64,000 nt of DNA from Breoghania sp. (lineage in GTDB: Bacteria > Pseudomonadota > Alphaproteobacteria > Rhizobiales > Stappiaceae): assembly GCF_963674635.1 (NCBI RefSeq), contig NZ_OY771475.1, positions 62,001 to 126,000 on the forward strand. The letters run 5' to 3'. A program made the position numbers and the translations under genes. The notes beneath the pieces were generated by a model, which was not told where the DNA came from, did no database searches, and saw only the letters and a program-made list of their open reading frames with translations. Each line of letters starts with the position of its first letter. Position 1 is the first letter of the stretch. Of the stretch, positions 1-8,465 are shown in pieces.

Positions 1-873
1 ATCATCACCACCGTCGAGCCCGTCCACCTGGCGCAATTTGAATCTGTGGAGGCGATCGCGCGGGCCAAGGCGGAGATCTTCGAGGGGCTGGAGCCGGGCG
101 GAGCGGCCATTCTCAACGCCTCTAACCCGCAGTTCGATCTCCTGCGCTTTCTCGCTTTCACCGCCGGTGTCGCCAGGATCGTGACCTTCGGCGACGACCG
201 CGCCTTCGATGTGCATCCGACGCAGGTCGCGCCGCAGAGCGGGTGCTCTTGCGTGACGGGCAAGGTGCTGGGCGAAGATCTGGTGTGGAAGATCGGGGCT
301 CCAGGGCGCCATCTGGTCAACAATTCGCTTGCGGTTCTGGCCGCGGTGAAGCTTATGGGGGCCGATCTGGCGCTGGGCGCGCTGGCTCTGGCCGACATGT
401 CCGCCCCCAAGGGCCGAGGCGAACGCCACGAACTGACCTTCGAGGATGGCACCGCCACGCTGATCGACGAGAGCTACAACGCCAACCCGGCTTCCATGCG
501 CGCCGCGATCGCCGTTCTGGGGGAAACCCCGGTGGAACGCGGCGGTCGTCGCATTGCGGTCATTGGGGACATGCTGGAGCTTGGCGAGACATCGCCTGCG
601 CTTCATCGCGGTCTTGCAAAGCCGTTGGAGGACGCGCGGATCGATCTCATCTATTGCGTGGGCAAGACCATGCGTGGATTGTGGGAACGACTTCCCGAAA
701 ACAGGCGGGCGGTCTGGGCCGAAACGTCTGCGGAATTGCAAAAGACCCTCGTCGGCGATATCCGGCCGGGCGATGTGGTCATGATCAAGGGCTCGCTGGG
801 GACGAAAATGGGACCGCTGGTCTCCGCCCTCATTGACGCCTACGGCGCGAAACGGGCGCGCGCGGCGTCGTAA
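1..873 (+). CDS. murF: MurF, UDP-MurNAc-tripeptide:D-Ala-D-Ala ligase (5' end missing)
   Basis: This is the C-terminal part of the cytoplasmic ligase that adds D-Ala-D-Ala to UDP-MurNAc-tripeptide, the last soluble step before MraY. The reading frame is open from the first base of the window, so the N-terminal substrate domain and the P-loop lie outside it. What remains shows the Mur ligase central and C-terminal domains, including the segment LIDESYNANPASMRAA typical of MurF and a late GDVVMIKGSLGTKMG motif. It ends 17 bases before mraY, the normal dcw order. Function is clear from both sequence and position; only the start cannot be seen. Confidence 0.95.
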   Translation: MITTVEPVHLAQFESVEAIARAKAEIFEGLEPGGAAILNASNPQFDLLRFLAFTAGVARIVTFGDDRAFDVHPTQVAPQSGCSCVTGKVLGEDLVWKIGAPGRHLVNNSLAVLAAVKLMGADLALGALALADMSAPKGRGERHELTFEDGTATLIDESYNANPASMRAAIAVLGETPVERGGRRIAVIGDMLELGETSPALHRGLAKPLEDARIDLIYCVGKTMRGLWERLPENRRAVWAETSAELQKTLVGDIRPGDVVMIKGSLGTKMGPLVSALIDAYGAKRARAAS

Positions 874-890
874 CGAACTGGGGCGATTGA

Positions 891-1976
891 ATGCTTTATT
901 ATCTGGTGGAACTTTCCAGCGAAATCTCCGCCTTTAACGTCTTCCGATACATCACGTTCCGCACCGGGGCCGCCATCATGACGGCCTCGCTGTTCGTCTT
1001 CCTGTTCGGACCCGCCATCATCTCCGCCCTGCGACTGCGCCAGGGCAAGGGGCAACCGATCCGCGCCGACGGTCCGGCCTCGCACCTTCTCACCAAGAAG
1101 GGCACGCCCACCATGGGCGGGCTGATGATCCTGTCGGGCGTGCTGGTCTCCACGCTTTTGTGGGCGAACCTCGCCAACCCCTATGTGTGGATCGTTCTCT
1201 TCGTCACCATCGGCTTCGGATCCATCGGCTTTTACGATGATTATCTGAAGGTCACGCAATCGAGCCACAAGGGCTTTTCCGGTCGTTTCCGCCTCTCTCT
1301 GGAGGCGCTGATCGCCGCGATTGCCGCCGTGAGCATCTCGCTTCTTCAGCCCGAGGGGCTGTCGACCGAACTGGCGTTGCCGTTCCTGAAGGATACGGTG
1401 ATCAATCTCGGCTACTTCTTCATCATCTTCGCCGCCTTCGTCATGGTGGGGGCGGGCAACGCGGTCAACCTGACCGACGGGCTCGACGGGCTGGCCATCG
1501 TGCCGGTCATGATCGCCTGCGGCTCTTTCGGCCTGATCGCCTATCTTTCGGGGAACCAGGTTTTCGCCAACTATCTGCAGATCCATTTCGTGGTCGGCAC
1601 GGGGGAACTCGCCGTTGTCGCGGGCGCGGTGATCGGCGCGGGGCTTGGCTTTCTCTGGTTCAACGCGCCGCCTGCGGCCATCTTCATGGGCGACACTGGA
1701 TCGCTGGCGCTGGGGGGCATGCTGGGCTCCATCGCGGTTGCCACAAAGCATGAAATCGTGCTCGCCATCATTGGCGGCCTCTTCGTGCTGGAGGCGCTTT
1801 CGGTGATCATCCAGGTCTTTTCCTTCAAACTCACCGGCAAGCGCGTGTTCAAGATGGCGCCCATCCATCACCATTTCGAACATCTGGGCTGGACGGAATC
1901 TCAGGTCGTGATCCGCTTCTGGATCATCGCGGTGGTTCTGGCGCTGTTCGGTCTTGCCACGCTGAAGCTGAGATAG
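891..1976 (+). CDS. mraY: MraY, phospho-MurNAc-pentapeptide transferase
   Basis: An integral inner-membrane enzyme that transfers phospho-MurNAc-pentapeptide from UDP to undecaprenyl phosphate, making lipid I. The 361-residue length is normal for the family. Visible motifs are the DD pair at residues 116-117 in GFYDDYLKVTQSSHKG, the NLTDGLDGLA loop, the MGDTGSLALGG loop and the C-terminal PIHHHFE histidine cluster, with hydrophobic membrane segments between them. It follows murF by 17 bases and precedes murD by 4 bases, so all three are almost certainly cotranscribed. Confidence 0.97.
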   Translation: MLYYLVELSSEISAFNVFRYITFRTGAAIMTASLFVFLFGPAIISALRLRQGKGQPIRADGPASHLLTKKGTPTMGGLMILSGVLVSTLLWANLANPYVWIVLFVTIGFGSIGFYDDYLKVTQSSHKGFSGRFRLSLEALIAAIAAVSISLLQPEGLSTELALPFLKDTVINLGYFFIIFAAFVMVGAGNAVNLTDGLDGLAIVPVMIACGSFGLIAYLSGNQVFANYLQIHFVVGTGELAVVAGAVIGAGLGFLWFNAPPAAIFMGDTGSLALGGMLGSIAVATKHEIVLAIIGGLFVLEALSVIIQVFSFKLTGKRVFKMAPIHHHFEHLGWTESQVVIRFWIIAVVLALFGLATLKLR

Positions 1977-1980
1977 AACG

Positions 1981-3366
1981 ATGATCGAAGTCACCACATT
2001 TGCCGGTCGCAAGGTCGCGCTGTTCGGTCTCGGCGGCTCCGGGCTTGCCACTGCGCGCGCGCTTGTGGCGGGCGGCGCGGAGGTCGCTGCCTGGGACGAC
2101 GCGCCGCGTTCGCGCGAACGCGCCACGGTCGAAGGCATCGCGCTGACCGATCTCACCCAGGCCGACTGGTCGGAATTCGATGCGCTGGTTCTGGCGCCGG
2201 GTGTGCCGCTGACCCATCCCGAGCCCCACTGGACCGTGCAGGCGGCCAAGGATGCCGGGATCGAGATCATCGGCGATCTGGAGCTTTTCTCGCGCGAAAG
2301 ACGCGCGCGTCCCGTCGATTGCCCGATGGTCGCGGTCACCGGCACCAACGGCAAGTCCACCACGGTCACGCTGATCACCCATCTGCTGCGTCATGCGGGC
2401 TACGATGTGCAGCTTGGCGGCAATATCGGAACACCCGTCCTCGCGCTTGAGCCGCTCTCACCGGGCCGGATCTATGTGGTCGAGTGCTCTTCCTTCCAGA
2501 TCGACCTTGCCCCCGGCCTTGCGCCGGACATCGGGCTTTTGATGAACCTCGCCCCGGATCATCTCGACCGTCACGGCTCGATGGACAATTACGTCGCCAT
2601 CAAGACCCGCCTTGTCGCGGCCGCCCGTGCTGCGGTGATCGGTGTCGATGATGAGCTGAGCGCAGCCATTGCCGATCAGCTCGACGATGGCCTCGGCCGT
2701 GTGCGTCGTGTTTCCGCCTTCTATCAGGTGGACGAGGGTGACTTTGCCGAAGGCAGCGCGCTTTACGAGGCTGAGGGCGGCAAGGCGCACAAGGTGGCCG
2801 ATCTTGCCGGGATCGATACGTTGCGCGGCGCACACAACGCGCAGAACGCGGCGGCCGCTCTTGCTGTCCTTCGCAAGCTCGGCGTTGCCGAAGACAAGAT
2901 CGCGTCCGGCTTTGCCTCCTTTCCGGGACTTCCCCATCGCATGGAGATTGTCGGGCGGCGCGGCAAGGTACTGTTCGTCAACGATTCCAAGGCGACCAAC
3001 GCGGATGCTGCGCAACGCGCGCTGGGATCCTTCTCGCGCATCTACTGGATTGTGGGTGGCAAGCCCAAAACCGACGGGATCGATGCCCTTGGGCCGTGGT
3101 TCTCGCGCATTGCCCATGCCTATCTGATCGGGGAGGCCGCAGACCGTTTTGCCGCCACCCTGGGTGATGCCGTACCCTTCACCATGAGCGGTACGTTGGA
3201 GGCTGCGCTCGCCGAGGCCGTGCGCGAGGCGGATGCGGATCCCGACGAGGAACCCGTCGTGCTGTTGTCTCCGGCCTGCGCCAGTTACGATCAATACGCG
3301 AATTTCGAGCAACGCGGCGATGCCTTCCGCGCCGCCGTGCGCGCGTTCGAGACCGTTGTCGCCTGA
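1981..3366 (+). CDS. murD: MurD, UDP-MurNAc-L-Ala:D-Glu ligase
   Basis: Cytoplasmic ATP-dependent ligase that adds D-glutamate to UDP-MurNAc-L-Ala. The 461 residues show an N-terminal Rossmann-like segment (VALFGLGGSGLATARAL, about residues 12-28), the Mur P-loop GTNGKST at 121-127, the NLAPDHLDRHGSM substrate loop in the central domain and the C-terminal FVNDSKATNADAAQRAL stretch. Mass and motif order are typical of the family. The start ATG lies 4 bases after the mraY stop. A 99-base gap separates it from ftsW; a short GC-rich hairpin there was judged too weak to call as a terminator. Confidence 0.97.
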   Translation: MIEVTTFAGRKVALFGLGGSGLATARALVAGGAEVAAWDDAPRSRERATVEGIALTDLTQADWSEFDALVLAPGVPLTHPEPHWTVQAAKDAGIEIIGDLELFSRERRARPVDCPMVAVTGTNGKSTTVTLITHLLRHAGYDVQLGGNIGTPVLALEPLSPGRIYVVECSSFQIDLAPGLAPDIGLLMNLAPDHLDRHGSMDNYVAIKTRLVAAARAAVIGVDDELSAAIADQLDDGLGRVRRVSAFYQVDEGDFAEGSALYEAEGGKAHKVADLAGIDTLRGAHNAQNAAAALAVLRKLGVAEDKIASGFASFPGLPHRMEIVGRRGKVLFVNDSKATNADAAQRALGSFSRIYWIVGGKPKTDGIDALGPWFSRIAHAYLIGEAADRFAATLGDAVPFTMSGTLEAALAEAVREADADPDEEPVVLLSPACASYDQYANFEQRGDAFRAAVRAFETVVA

Positions 3367-3465
3367 AGCGCGAGGCTGCCCGTTTGGGCGGGTCTGTTTG
3401 TTGAACGACGAAAACCAGTGAACGGTCGGGACGTGGGCCCGGCCCAATCATGAAGAGGGACACCG

Positions 3466-4632
3466 ATGGCCAGCCGCGTGGACCGCAGCGCCTTTTCCGA
3501 ATGGCTGTGGACCGTCGACCATCTGCTGCTTGCCGGCTTCGTCACGCTCATGCTGGGCGGGATCGTGCTGTCCTTTGCCGGCAGCCCGCCGGTTGCCGAA
3601 CGGTTGGGGCTCGACAGCTATTTCTTCGTCAAGCGGCAGGCCATGTTCCTGGTGCCCGCGCTCGGCGTCATGCTGGGGGCATCCATGTTGAGCCCGCGCA
3701 TGGTGCGTCGCGTGGCGCTGGTGCTATTCTGTCTCGGCCTGGTGGCGCTGGTTCTCACGCTCTTCACCGGCGTGGAAGTGAAGGGCGCGCGGCGCTGGAT
3801 CGACGTGCTTGGTTTTTCCGTCCAGCCGTCGGAGTTCATCAAGCCCGCCTTTGTCGTGCTGATCGCCTTCCTGCTCTCGGAAGCGGGCAAGCGTCCGGAA
3901 GTGCCGGGCCGACTGTTTTCCATCCTTCTCTTCGTCATGGTTGCCGCCCTTCTCGTGGCGCAGCCGGATTTTGGCCAGACCATGCTGGTGCTCATCGTGT
4001 GGGCCTCGCTCTTCTTCATGGCCGGGCTTTCCTGGCTGTGGATTGGTGCGCTTGGCATTCTCGGCATGCTGGGCATGGCGTCGGCCTATATGCTGCTGCC
4101 GCATGTGACCGCGCGCATCAACCGCTTCCTCGATCCTTCCTCCGGCGACACCTATCAGGTGGACACCGCGCTTGAGGCGATCGTGCAGGGTGGCTGGCTC
4201 GGGCGCGGGCCGGGCGAGGGGACGGTTAAGCGCATTCTCCCCGATAGCCACACCGACTTCATTTTCGCCGTGGCGGCGGAGGAATTCGGCATCATCCTGT
4301 GTCTGGTGCTGCTGGCCATCATCGCCTTCGTGGTGCTGCGCGGGCTGGGGCATGCCCGGCGCGAGCCCGATCCCTTCATGCGGTTGGCGACAGCGGGGCT
4401 GATGGTGATGTTCGGCATCCAGTCGGCCATCAACATGGCGGTGAACCTGAACATGATGCCCGCAAAAGGCATGACGCTGCCCTTCATTTCCTATGGCGGT
4501 TCCTCGATGGTGGCGGTCGCGCTGTCGATGGGCATGGTGCTGGCGCTCACCCGCCGTCGCCCGCGCCCCAGCCGCACAGCACCGGTCGTTGTCAGGCGCG
4601 TTGCGCGCGCGCCGATCGACCCTGCCAAGTGA
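3466..4632 (+). CDS. ftsW: FtsW, SEDS-family septal peptidoglycan polymerase
   Basis: Polytopic inner-membrane glycosyltransferase of the SEDS family, which polymerises lipid II at the septum together with FtsI. The 388-residue product has about ten hydrophobic segments and the SEDS hallmarks GARRWIDVLGFSVQPSEF near residue 110, QPDFGQTM near 165, and the C-terminal MTLPFISYGGSSMVAVALSMG signature. Its place between murD and murG is the classic dcw location of ftsW rather than rodA. A purine-rich site (AGAGGGA) lies about 10 bases before the ATG. It is followed by murG after 11 bases. Confidence 0.96.
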   Translation: MASRVDRSAFSEWLWTVDHLLLAGFVTLMLGGIVLSFAGSPPVAERLGLDSYFFVKRQAMFLVPALGVMLGASMLSPRMVRRVALVLFCLGLVALVLTLFTGVEVKGARRWIDVLGFSVQPSEFIKPAFVVLIAFLLSEAGKRPEVPGRLFSILLFVMVAALLVAQPDFGQTMLVLIVWASLFFMAGLSWLWIGALGILGMLGMASAYMLLPHVTARINRFLDPSSGDTYQVDTALEAIVQGGWLGRGPGEGTVKRILPDSHTDFIFAVAAEEFGIILCLVLLAIIAFVVLRGLGHARREPDPFMRLATAGLMVMFGIQSAINMAVNLNMMPAKGMTLPFISYGGSSMVAVALSMGMVLALTRRRPRPSRTAPVVVRRVARAPIDPAK

Positions 4633-4643
4633 GTTTCGAGATC

Positions 4644-5738
4644 ATGGAAAAGAGCATATTGCTGACCGCAGGCGGTACCGGCGGACATCTGTTTCCCGCC
4701 CAGTCGCTTGCCGGAGAACTGAAGGCACGCGGCTTCGTGGTCGAGCTTGCCACCGATGAACGCGCCGATCGTTACGGCCAGGAATTCCCCGCCCGCAAGA
4801 TCCACATCGTTTCCTCCGCCACCACGCGCGGCAAGGACCCGATCTCGCTGGCCAAGACCGCCTTCGCCCTGACGCGTGGCTTTATCCATTCCGTCTCCAT
4901 CCTGCGTCGGTTGAAACCGCAGGCGGTGGTGGGCTTCGGCGGCTACCCCACCTTTCCGCCGATGATGGCGGCGCGCTTCCTGCGCATTCCCACGATCCTG
5001 CATGAGCAGAATGCGGTGATGGGCCTCGCCAACCGCATGCTCGCGCCCCGCGTGACGGGCATCGCGCAGAGTTTCAATGAGACCCGGCTCGCGGAAGAGT
5101 TCGCGGCCACCGCCACCCATACCGGCAACCCGGTGCGCCCGGCGGTGATCGAGGCCTCCGGCCAGCCCTATGATGCGCCTGAGGCCGATGGGGATTTCCG
5201 GCTTCTGGTCTTCGGCGGATCGCAAGGCGCGCGGTTCTTTTCCGATCTGATGCCGGATGTGCTGGAGGCGCTCGACCCCGCTTTGCGCGCGCGGCTCAAG
5301 CTTGTTCAGCAGTGCCGACCGGAGGACATGGAGCGTGTACGCGTGCGCTATGACGCGCTGGGGGTGGCTGCCGATCTTGCGCCATTTTTCGTCGATATGC
5401 CCGCACGTATTGCGCAGAGCCATCTTGTCGTCTGCCGTTCGGGAGCCTCGTCGGTGGCGGAGCTTTCGGTGATCGGGCGACCTTCCATCCTCGTGCCGCT
5501 TCCCCATGCGCTCGACCACGACCAGACCGCCAATGCGCAAGTTCTGGAAGTGGCGGGTGGGGCCTGGTGCATCCAGCAGTCGGAGCTGACACCCAAGCGG
5601 ATGGCGGGCGAACTCGCCGCGCTGATGAACGCGCCTGCAAAGCTCGCGGCGGCTGCGCAAGCCGCGCAGGCACAGGGGCGGCCGGATGCGGTGAAGCGGT
5701 TGGCCGATCTGGTTGAACGCATCGGCAAGCGGGCTTGA
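4644..5738 (+). CDS. murG: MurG, lipid II-forming GlcNAc transferase
   Basis: Peripheral inner-membrane GT28 glycosyltransferase that adds GlcNAc to lipid I to give lipid II. The start ATG at 4644 was chosen because it places the diagnostic glycine-rich loop LLTAGGTGGHLFPAQSLA right at the N terminus, as in all MurG proteins; the same frame is open further upstream inside ftsW but that region has no MurG similarity. The 364-residue length is normal. The acceptor loop GFGGYPTFPPMMAA, the HEQNAVMGLANR motif and the C-terminal UDP-GlcNAc site CRSGASSVAELSVIGRPSILVPLP are all present. Confidence 0.96.
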   Translation: MEKSILLTAGGTGGHLFPAQSLAGELKARGFVVELATDERADRYGQEFPARKIHIVSSATTRGKDPISLAKTAFALTRGFIHSVSILRRLKPQAVVGFGGYPTFPPMMAARFLRIPTILHEQNAVMGLANRMLAPRVTGIAQSFNETRLAEEFAATATHTGNPVRPAVIEASGQPYDAPEADGDFRLLVFGGSQGARFFSDLMPDVLEALDPALRARLKLVQQCRPEDMERVRVRYDALGVAADLAPFFVDMPARIAQSHLVVCRSGASSVAELSVIGRPSILVPLPHALDHDQTANAQVLEVAGGAWCIQQSELTPKRMAGELAALMNAPAKLAAAAQAAQAQGRPDAVKRLADLVERIGKRA

Positions 5739-5838
5739 GCGCACAACTTTGGGCCGGGGTGGCGACACACGGTCGGATTTGCGATAACGGCGCCTCTTTC
5801 GGGGAACCAAGCCCCAGGGGCGAACAAGGAGAACGGGC

Positions 5839-7269
5839 ATGAAGATGCCGCGTAATATCGGGGCGGTGCATTTCGTGGGCATCGGCGGCATCGGCATGAG
5901 TGGCATCGCAGAGGTGCTGCATACGCTGGGCTACCGTGTTCAGGGCTCCGACCTGTCGGAAAGCGCCAATGTCCAGCGCCTGCGGGACAAGGGCATCGAG
6001 GTTCATGTTGGCCATGCGGCGGAGAACCTCGGCGATGCGCGGGTTCTGGTCGTCTCATCCGCCATCAAGCGCGACAACCCGGAATTGGTGGCCGCGCGCG
6101 AACGCTCGCTGCCGGTGGTGCGTCGGGCGGAAATGCTGGCAGAGCTGATGCGCTTCAAGCAGGCCATCGCCATTGGCGGCACCCACGGCAAGACCACGAC
6201 GACCTCATTGGTCTCCGCGCTGCTCGATGCGGGCGGCATGGATCCGACCGTCATCAATGGCGGCATCATCAACGCCTATGGAACCAATGCGCGCATCGGT
6301 GAAGGTGACTGGATGGTGGTGGAGGCGGATGAAAGCGACGGCACCTTCGTCAAGCTGCCCGCCGATATCGCCGTCGTCACCAATATTGATCCCGAACATC
6401 TGGATCACTACGGCAATTTCGATGCTGTGCGCGCCGCCTTCATGCAGTTCGTGGAGAACGTGCCCTTCTACGGTTTCGCGGTCATGTGCCTCGACCATCC
6501 GGAAGTGCAGGCGCTGGTGGGCCGCATCGAGGATCGCCGCATCATCACCTATGGCGCCAATCCGCAGGCCGACGTTCGTTTCGCGAATGTACGCCCGCAA
6601 GGCTCCAAGACCATGTTCGACGTTTTCATTCAGGATCGGATTTCCGGTCGCGTTGCCGAGTTGAAGGATCTCGTGCTGCCCATGCCGGGCCTGCACAATG
6701 TCTCCAATTCGGTCGCGGCGATCGCGGTGGCTGATCATCTGGGGATCTCCGGCGAAGCGATCGCGCGCGGACTTGCGGGCTTCGGCGGCGTCAAACGGCG
6801 TTTCACCCCGACGGGGTCCTGGAACGGCATCGAGGTCTTTGATGACTACGGCCATCACCCGGTGGAAATCCGCGCCGTTCTGGCCGCGGCGCGCGCCGGT
6901 GCGCATGGCAAGGTCGTGGCTGTGGTCCAGCCGCATCGCTACACGCGCCTGCAAAGCCTGTTCGACGATTTCTGCGCCTGTTTCAACGATGCCGACACGG
7001 TGATTGTCGCCCCGGTCTATCCGGCGGGCGAGGCCCCCATCGAAGGCGTCGATCGCGATGCGCTGGCCGCCGGTATCCGGGCGCGCGGGCATCGCAATGT
7101 TCACGCGCTGGAAGGGCCCGAGGCGCTGGCCGGGCTCGTCGCCAAAGTGGCGGAAGAGGGCGATTTCGTCGTCTGTCTCGGGGCCGGCTCCATCAGCCAG
7201 TGGGCCTATGCGTTGCCGCGCCAGCTTGAAGACCATGCTGTTGCCTCTGGCGAGGAGGGCAAGGCTTGA
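5839..7269 (+). CDS. murC: MurC, UDP-MurNAc:L-Ala ligase
   Basis: Cytoplasmic ATP-dependent ligase that attaches the first amino acid, L-alanine, to UDP-MurNAc. The 476 residues begin with a Rossmann loop HFVGIGGIGMSGIAEVL (about 11-27), then the P-loop GTHGKTTT at 114-121, the DPEHLDHYG loop and the C-terminal DDYGHHPVEIRAVL motif characteristic of MurC and its relative Mpl. Mpl is unlikely given the dcw context. A strong AAGGAG ribosome site precedes the ATG. The stop codon overlaps the TTG start of murB (TTGA). Confidence 0.97.
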   Translation: MKMPRNIGAVHFVGIGGIGMSGIAEVLHTLGYRVQGSDLSESANVQRLRDKGIEVHVGHAAENLGDARVLVVSSAIKRDNPELVAARERSLPVVRRAEMLAELMRFKQAIAIGGTHGKTTTTSLVSALLDAGGMDPTVINGGIINAYGTNARIGEGDWMVVEADESDGTFVKLPADIAVVTNIDPEHLDHYGNFDAVRAAFMQFVENVPFYGFAVMCLDHPEVQALVGRIEDRRIITYGANPQADVRFANVRPQGSKTMFDVFIQDRISGRVAELKDLVLPMPGLHNVSNSVAAIAVADHLGISGEAIARGLAGFGGVKRRFTPTGSWNGIEVFDDYGHHPVEIRAVLAAARAGAHGKVVAVVQPHRYTRLQSLFDDFCACFNDADTVIVAPVYPAGEAPIEGVDRDALAAGIRARGHRNVHALEGPEALAGLVAKVAEEGDFVVCLGAGSISQWAYALPRQLEDHAVASGEEGKA

Positions 7270-8228
7270 GCTTTCCCGATCTTGTGGAAGAACTGGGCGC
7301 GGACCGGTTTTCCGATATTCGCGGTCGTCTTCTCGTCAACCAGCCGCTCGGGCCCGTCACCTGGCTGCGCGTGGGCGGTCCGGCGCAGCTTCTGTTCCAA
7401 CCCGCCGATGAGGCCGATCTTGCGGCCTTCATGAAGGTGCTGCCTCACGACGTGCCGGTGCTTCCCATCGGGCTCGGCTCCAATCTGCTGATCCGCGAGG
7501 GCGGGGTTGAGGGCGTCGTCATCCGTCTGACCGGCAAGGGCTTCGGTCAGATCGAGGCTGCCGGAGACACGGCGTTGAGGGTGGGGGCGGCGGTGCCCGA
7601 CAAGCGTCTGGCGCAGGCGGCCCTTGATGCGGGGCTTTCCGGCTTCGCCTTTTATGCCGGAATTCCCGGCGGCGTTGGCGGGGCGCTTCGCATGAATGCG
7701 GGCGCGCACGGGGTGGAGACGCGCGAACGCATGGTCGAACTCACCGCAGTCACCCGGTCCGGTGAGGTCATACGCCTTTCCAACGCCGATATGGAGTATG
7801 CCTATCGTCATTCCGGACAGCCGGGCGATCTGGTTTTCACCAGCGCCGTCTTTGCGGGCGTTCCGGGGGACAGAGAGGCAATCCGCGCGGAGATGGAGGC
7901 CGTCAACGCGCATCGCGAGAAGGCTCAGCCGATCCGTGAAAAGACGGGCGGGTCCACCTTCAAGAACCCGCCAGAGAATTCCGCATGGAAGGTCATTGAT
8001 GCGGCAGGATGTCGCGGGCTTCGCGTCGGCGGGGCGCAGATGTCCGAAATGCACTGCAATTTCATGATCAACACGGGCGCGGCCACCGCGCTCGATCTGG
8101 AAACGCTGGGCGAGACCGTTCGCGCCCGCGTTCTGGAGAATTCCGGCATTCGGCTGGAATGGGAAATCAAGCGGCTGGGGCGGTTTGCGGACGGCGAGGA
8201 GGTGGCGCCGTTTCTCGGACGTGGTTAA
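7266..8228 (+). CDS. murB: MurB, UDP-N-acetylenolpyruvoylglucosamine reductase
   Basis: FAD-dependent cytoplasmic reductase that converts UDP-GlcNAc-enolpyruvate to UDP-MurNAc. The 320-residue product has the FAD-binding motifs PIGLGSNLLIREGG (68-80) and IPGGVGGALRMNAGAHG, and the catalytic serine in GGSTFKNP. The start is TTG at 7266, overlapping the murC stop; a GAGGAGG ribosome site within the end of murC sits at good spacing and supports it. A rho-independent terminator follows within 30 bases, so this is the likely 3' end of the upstream mur operon. Confidence 0.96.
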   Translation: MSFPDLVEELGADRFSDIRGRLLVNQPLGPVTWLRVGGPAQLLFQPADEADLAAFMKVLPHDVPVLPIGLGSNLLIREGGVEGVVIRLTGKGFGQIEAAGDTALRVGAAVPDKRLAQAALDAGLSGFAFYAGIPGGVGGALRMNAGAHGVETRERMVELTAVTRSGEVIRLSNADMEYAYRHSGQPGDLVFTSAVFAGVPGDREAIRAEMEAVNAHREKAQPIREKTGGSTFKNPPENSAWKVIDAAGCRGLRVGGAQMSEMHCNFMINTGAATALDLETLGETVRARVLENSGIRLEWEIKRLGRFADGEEVAPFLGRG

Positions 8229-8255
8229 CGAAAAAAGCCGCTGAACCTGCTTTCA

Positions 8256-8292
8256 AAGCCCGTGCCCAGCCCTGGTCGCGGGCTTGTTTTTT
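8256..8292 (+). terminator. rho-independent terminator after murB
   Basis: A 7-bp perfect stem (AAGCCCG at 8256-8262 with CGGGCTT at 8279-8285) closes a 16-base loop and is followed by GTTTTTTG. It lies 28 bases after the murB stop and separates the mur genes from ddl-ftsQ-ftsA. Confidence 0.75.
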
Positions 8293-8333
8293 GCTGCAAT
8301 TGCAGGAATTTCGCAGAATTCTGCCACTAGTTG

Positions 8334-8405
8334 TTAATCGAACATAAAAAGCGACAGAAGTCGTTCACTTCCTGGTTAGGTTAACACTTTCTAACGAATT
8401 TTAAC
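8334..8405 (+). promoter_or_regulatory. AT-rich upstream region of ddl with three 10-bp-phased TAAC half-sites
   Basis: Within an otherwise GC-rich segment, this stretch is AT-rich and carries TTAAC at 8381, CTAAC at 8391 and TTAAC at 8401, exactly 10 bases apart. A TTAAT lies at 8334. In alphaproteobacteria the cell-cycle regulator CtrA binds TTAA-N7-TTAA and controls division genes. The spacing here is N6 rather than N7, so a CtrA site is only a suggestion. The location between a terminator and ddl fits a promoter for ddl-ftsQ-ftsA. Confidence 0.4.
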
Positions 8406-8465
8406 CGCATCATAGGCCCGAAGACCCGAATAAGGGGTCGCGAACACGGGAGCTTGAGTGCGGTT

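Noticed and set aside
840..2378. 512-residue minus-strand frame opposite mraY and murD
   Set aside because: Shadow frame across two well-supported genes, rich in Arg, Asp and His without motifs.
3370..3410. possible terminator between murD and ftsW
   Set aside because: Only a 4-bp GCCC/GGGC stem with an interrupted T-run; readthrough in the dcw operon is more likely.
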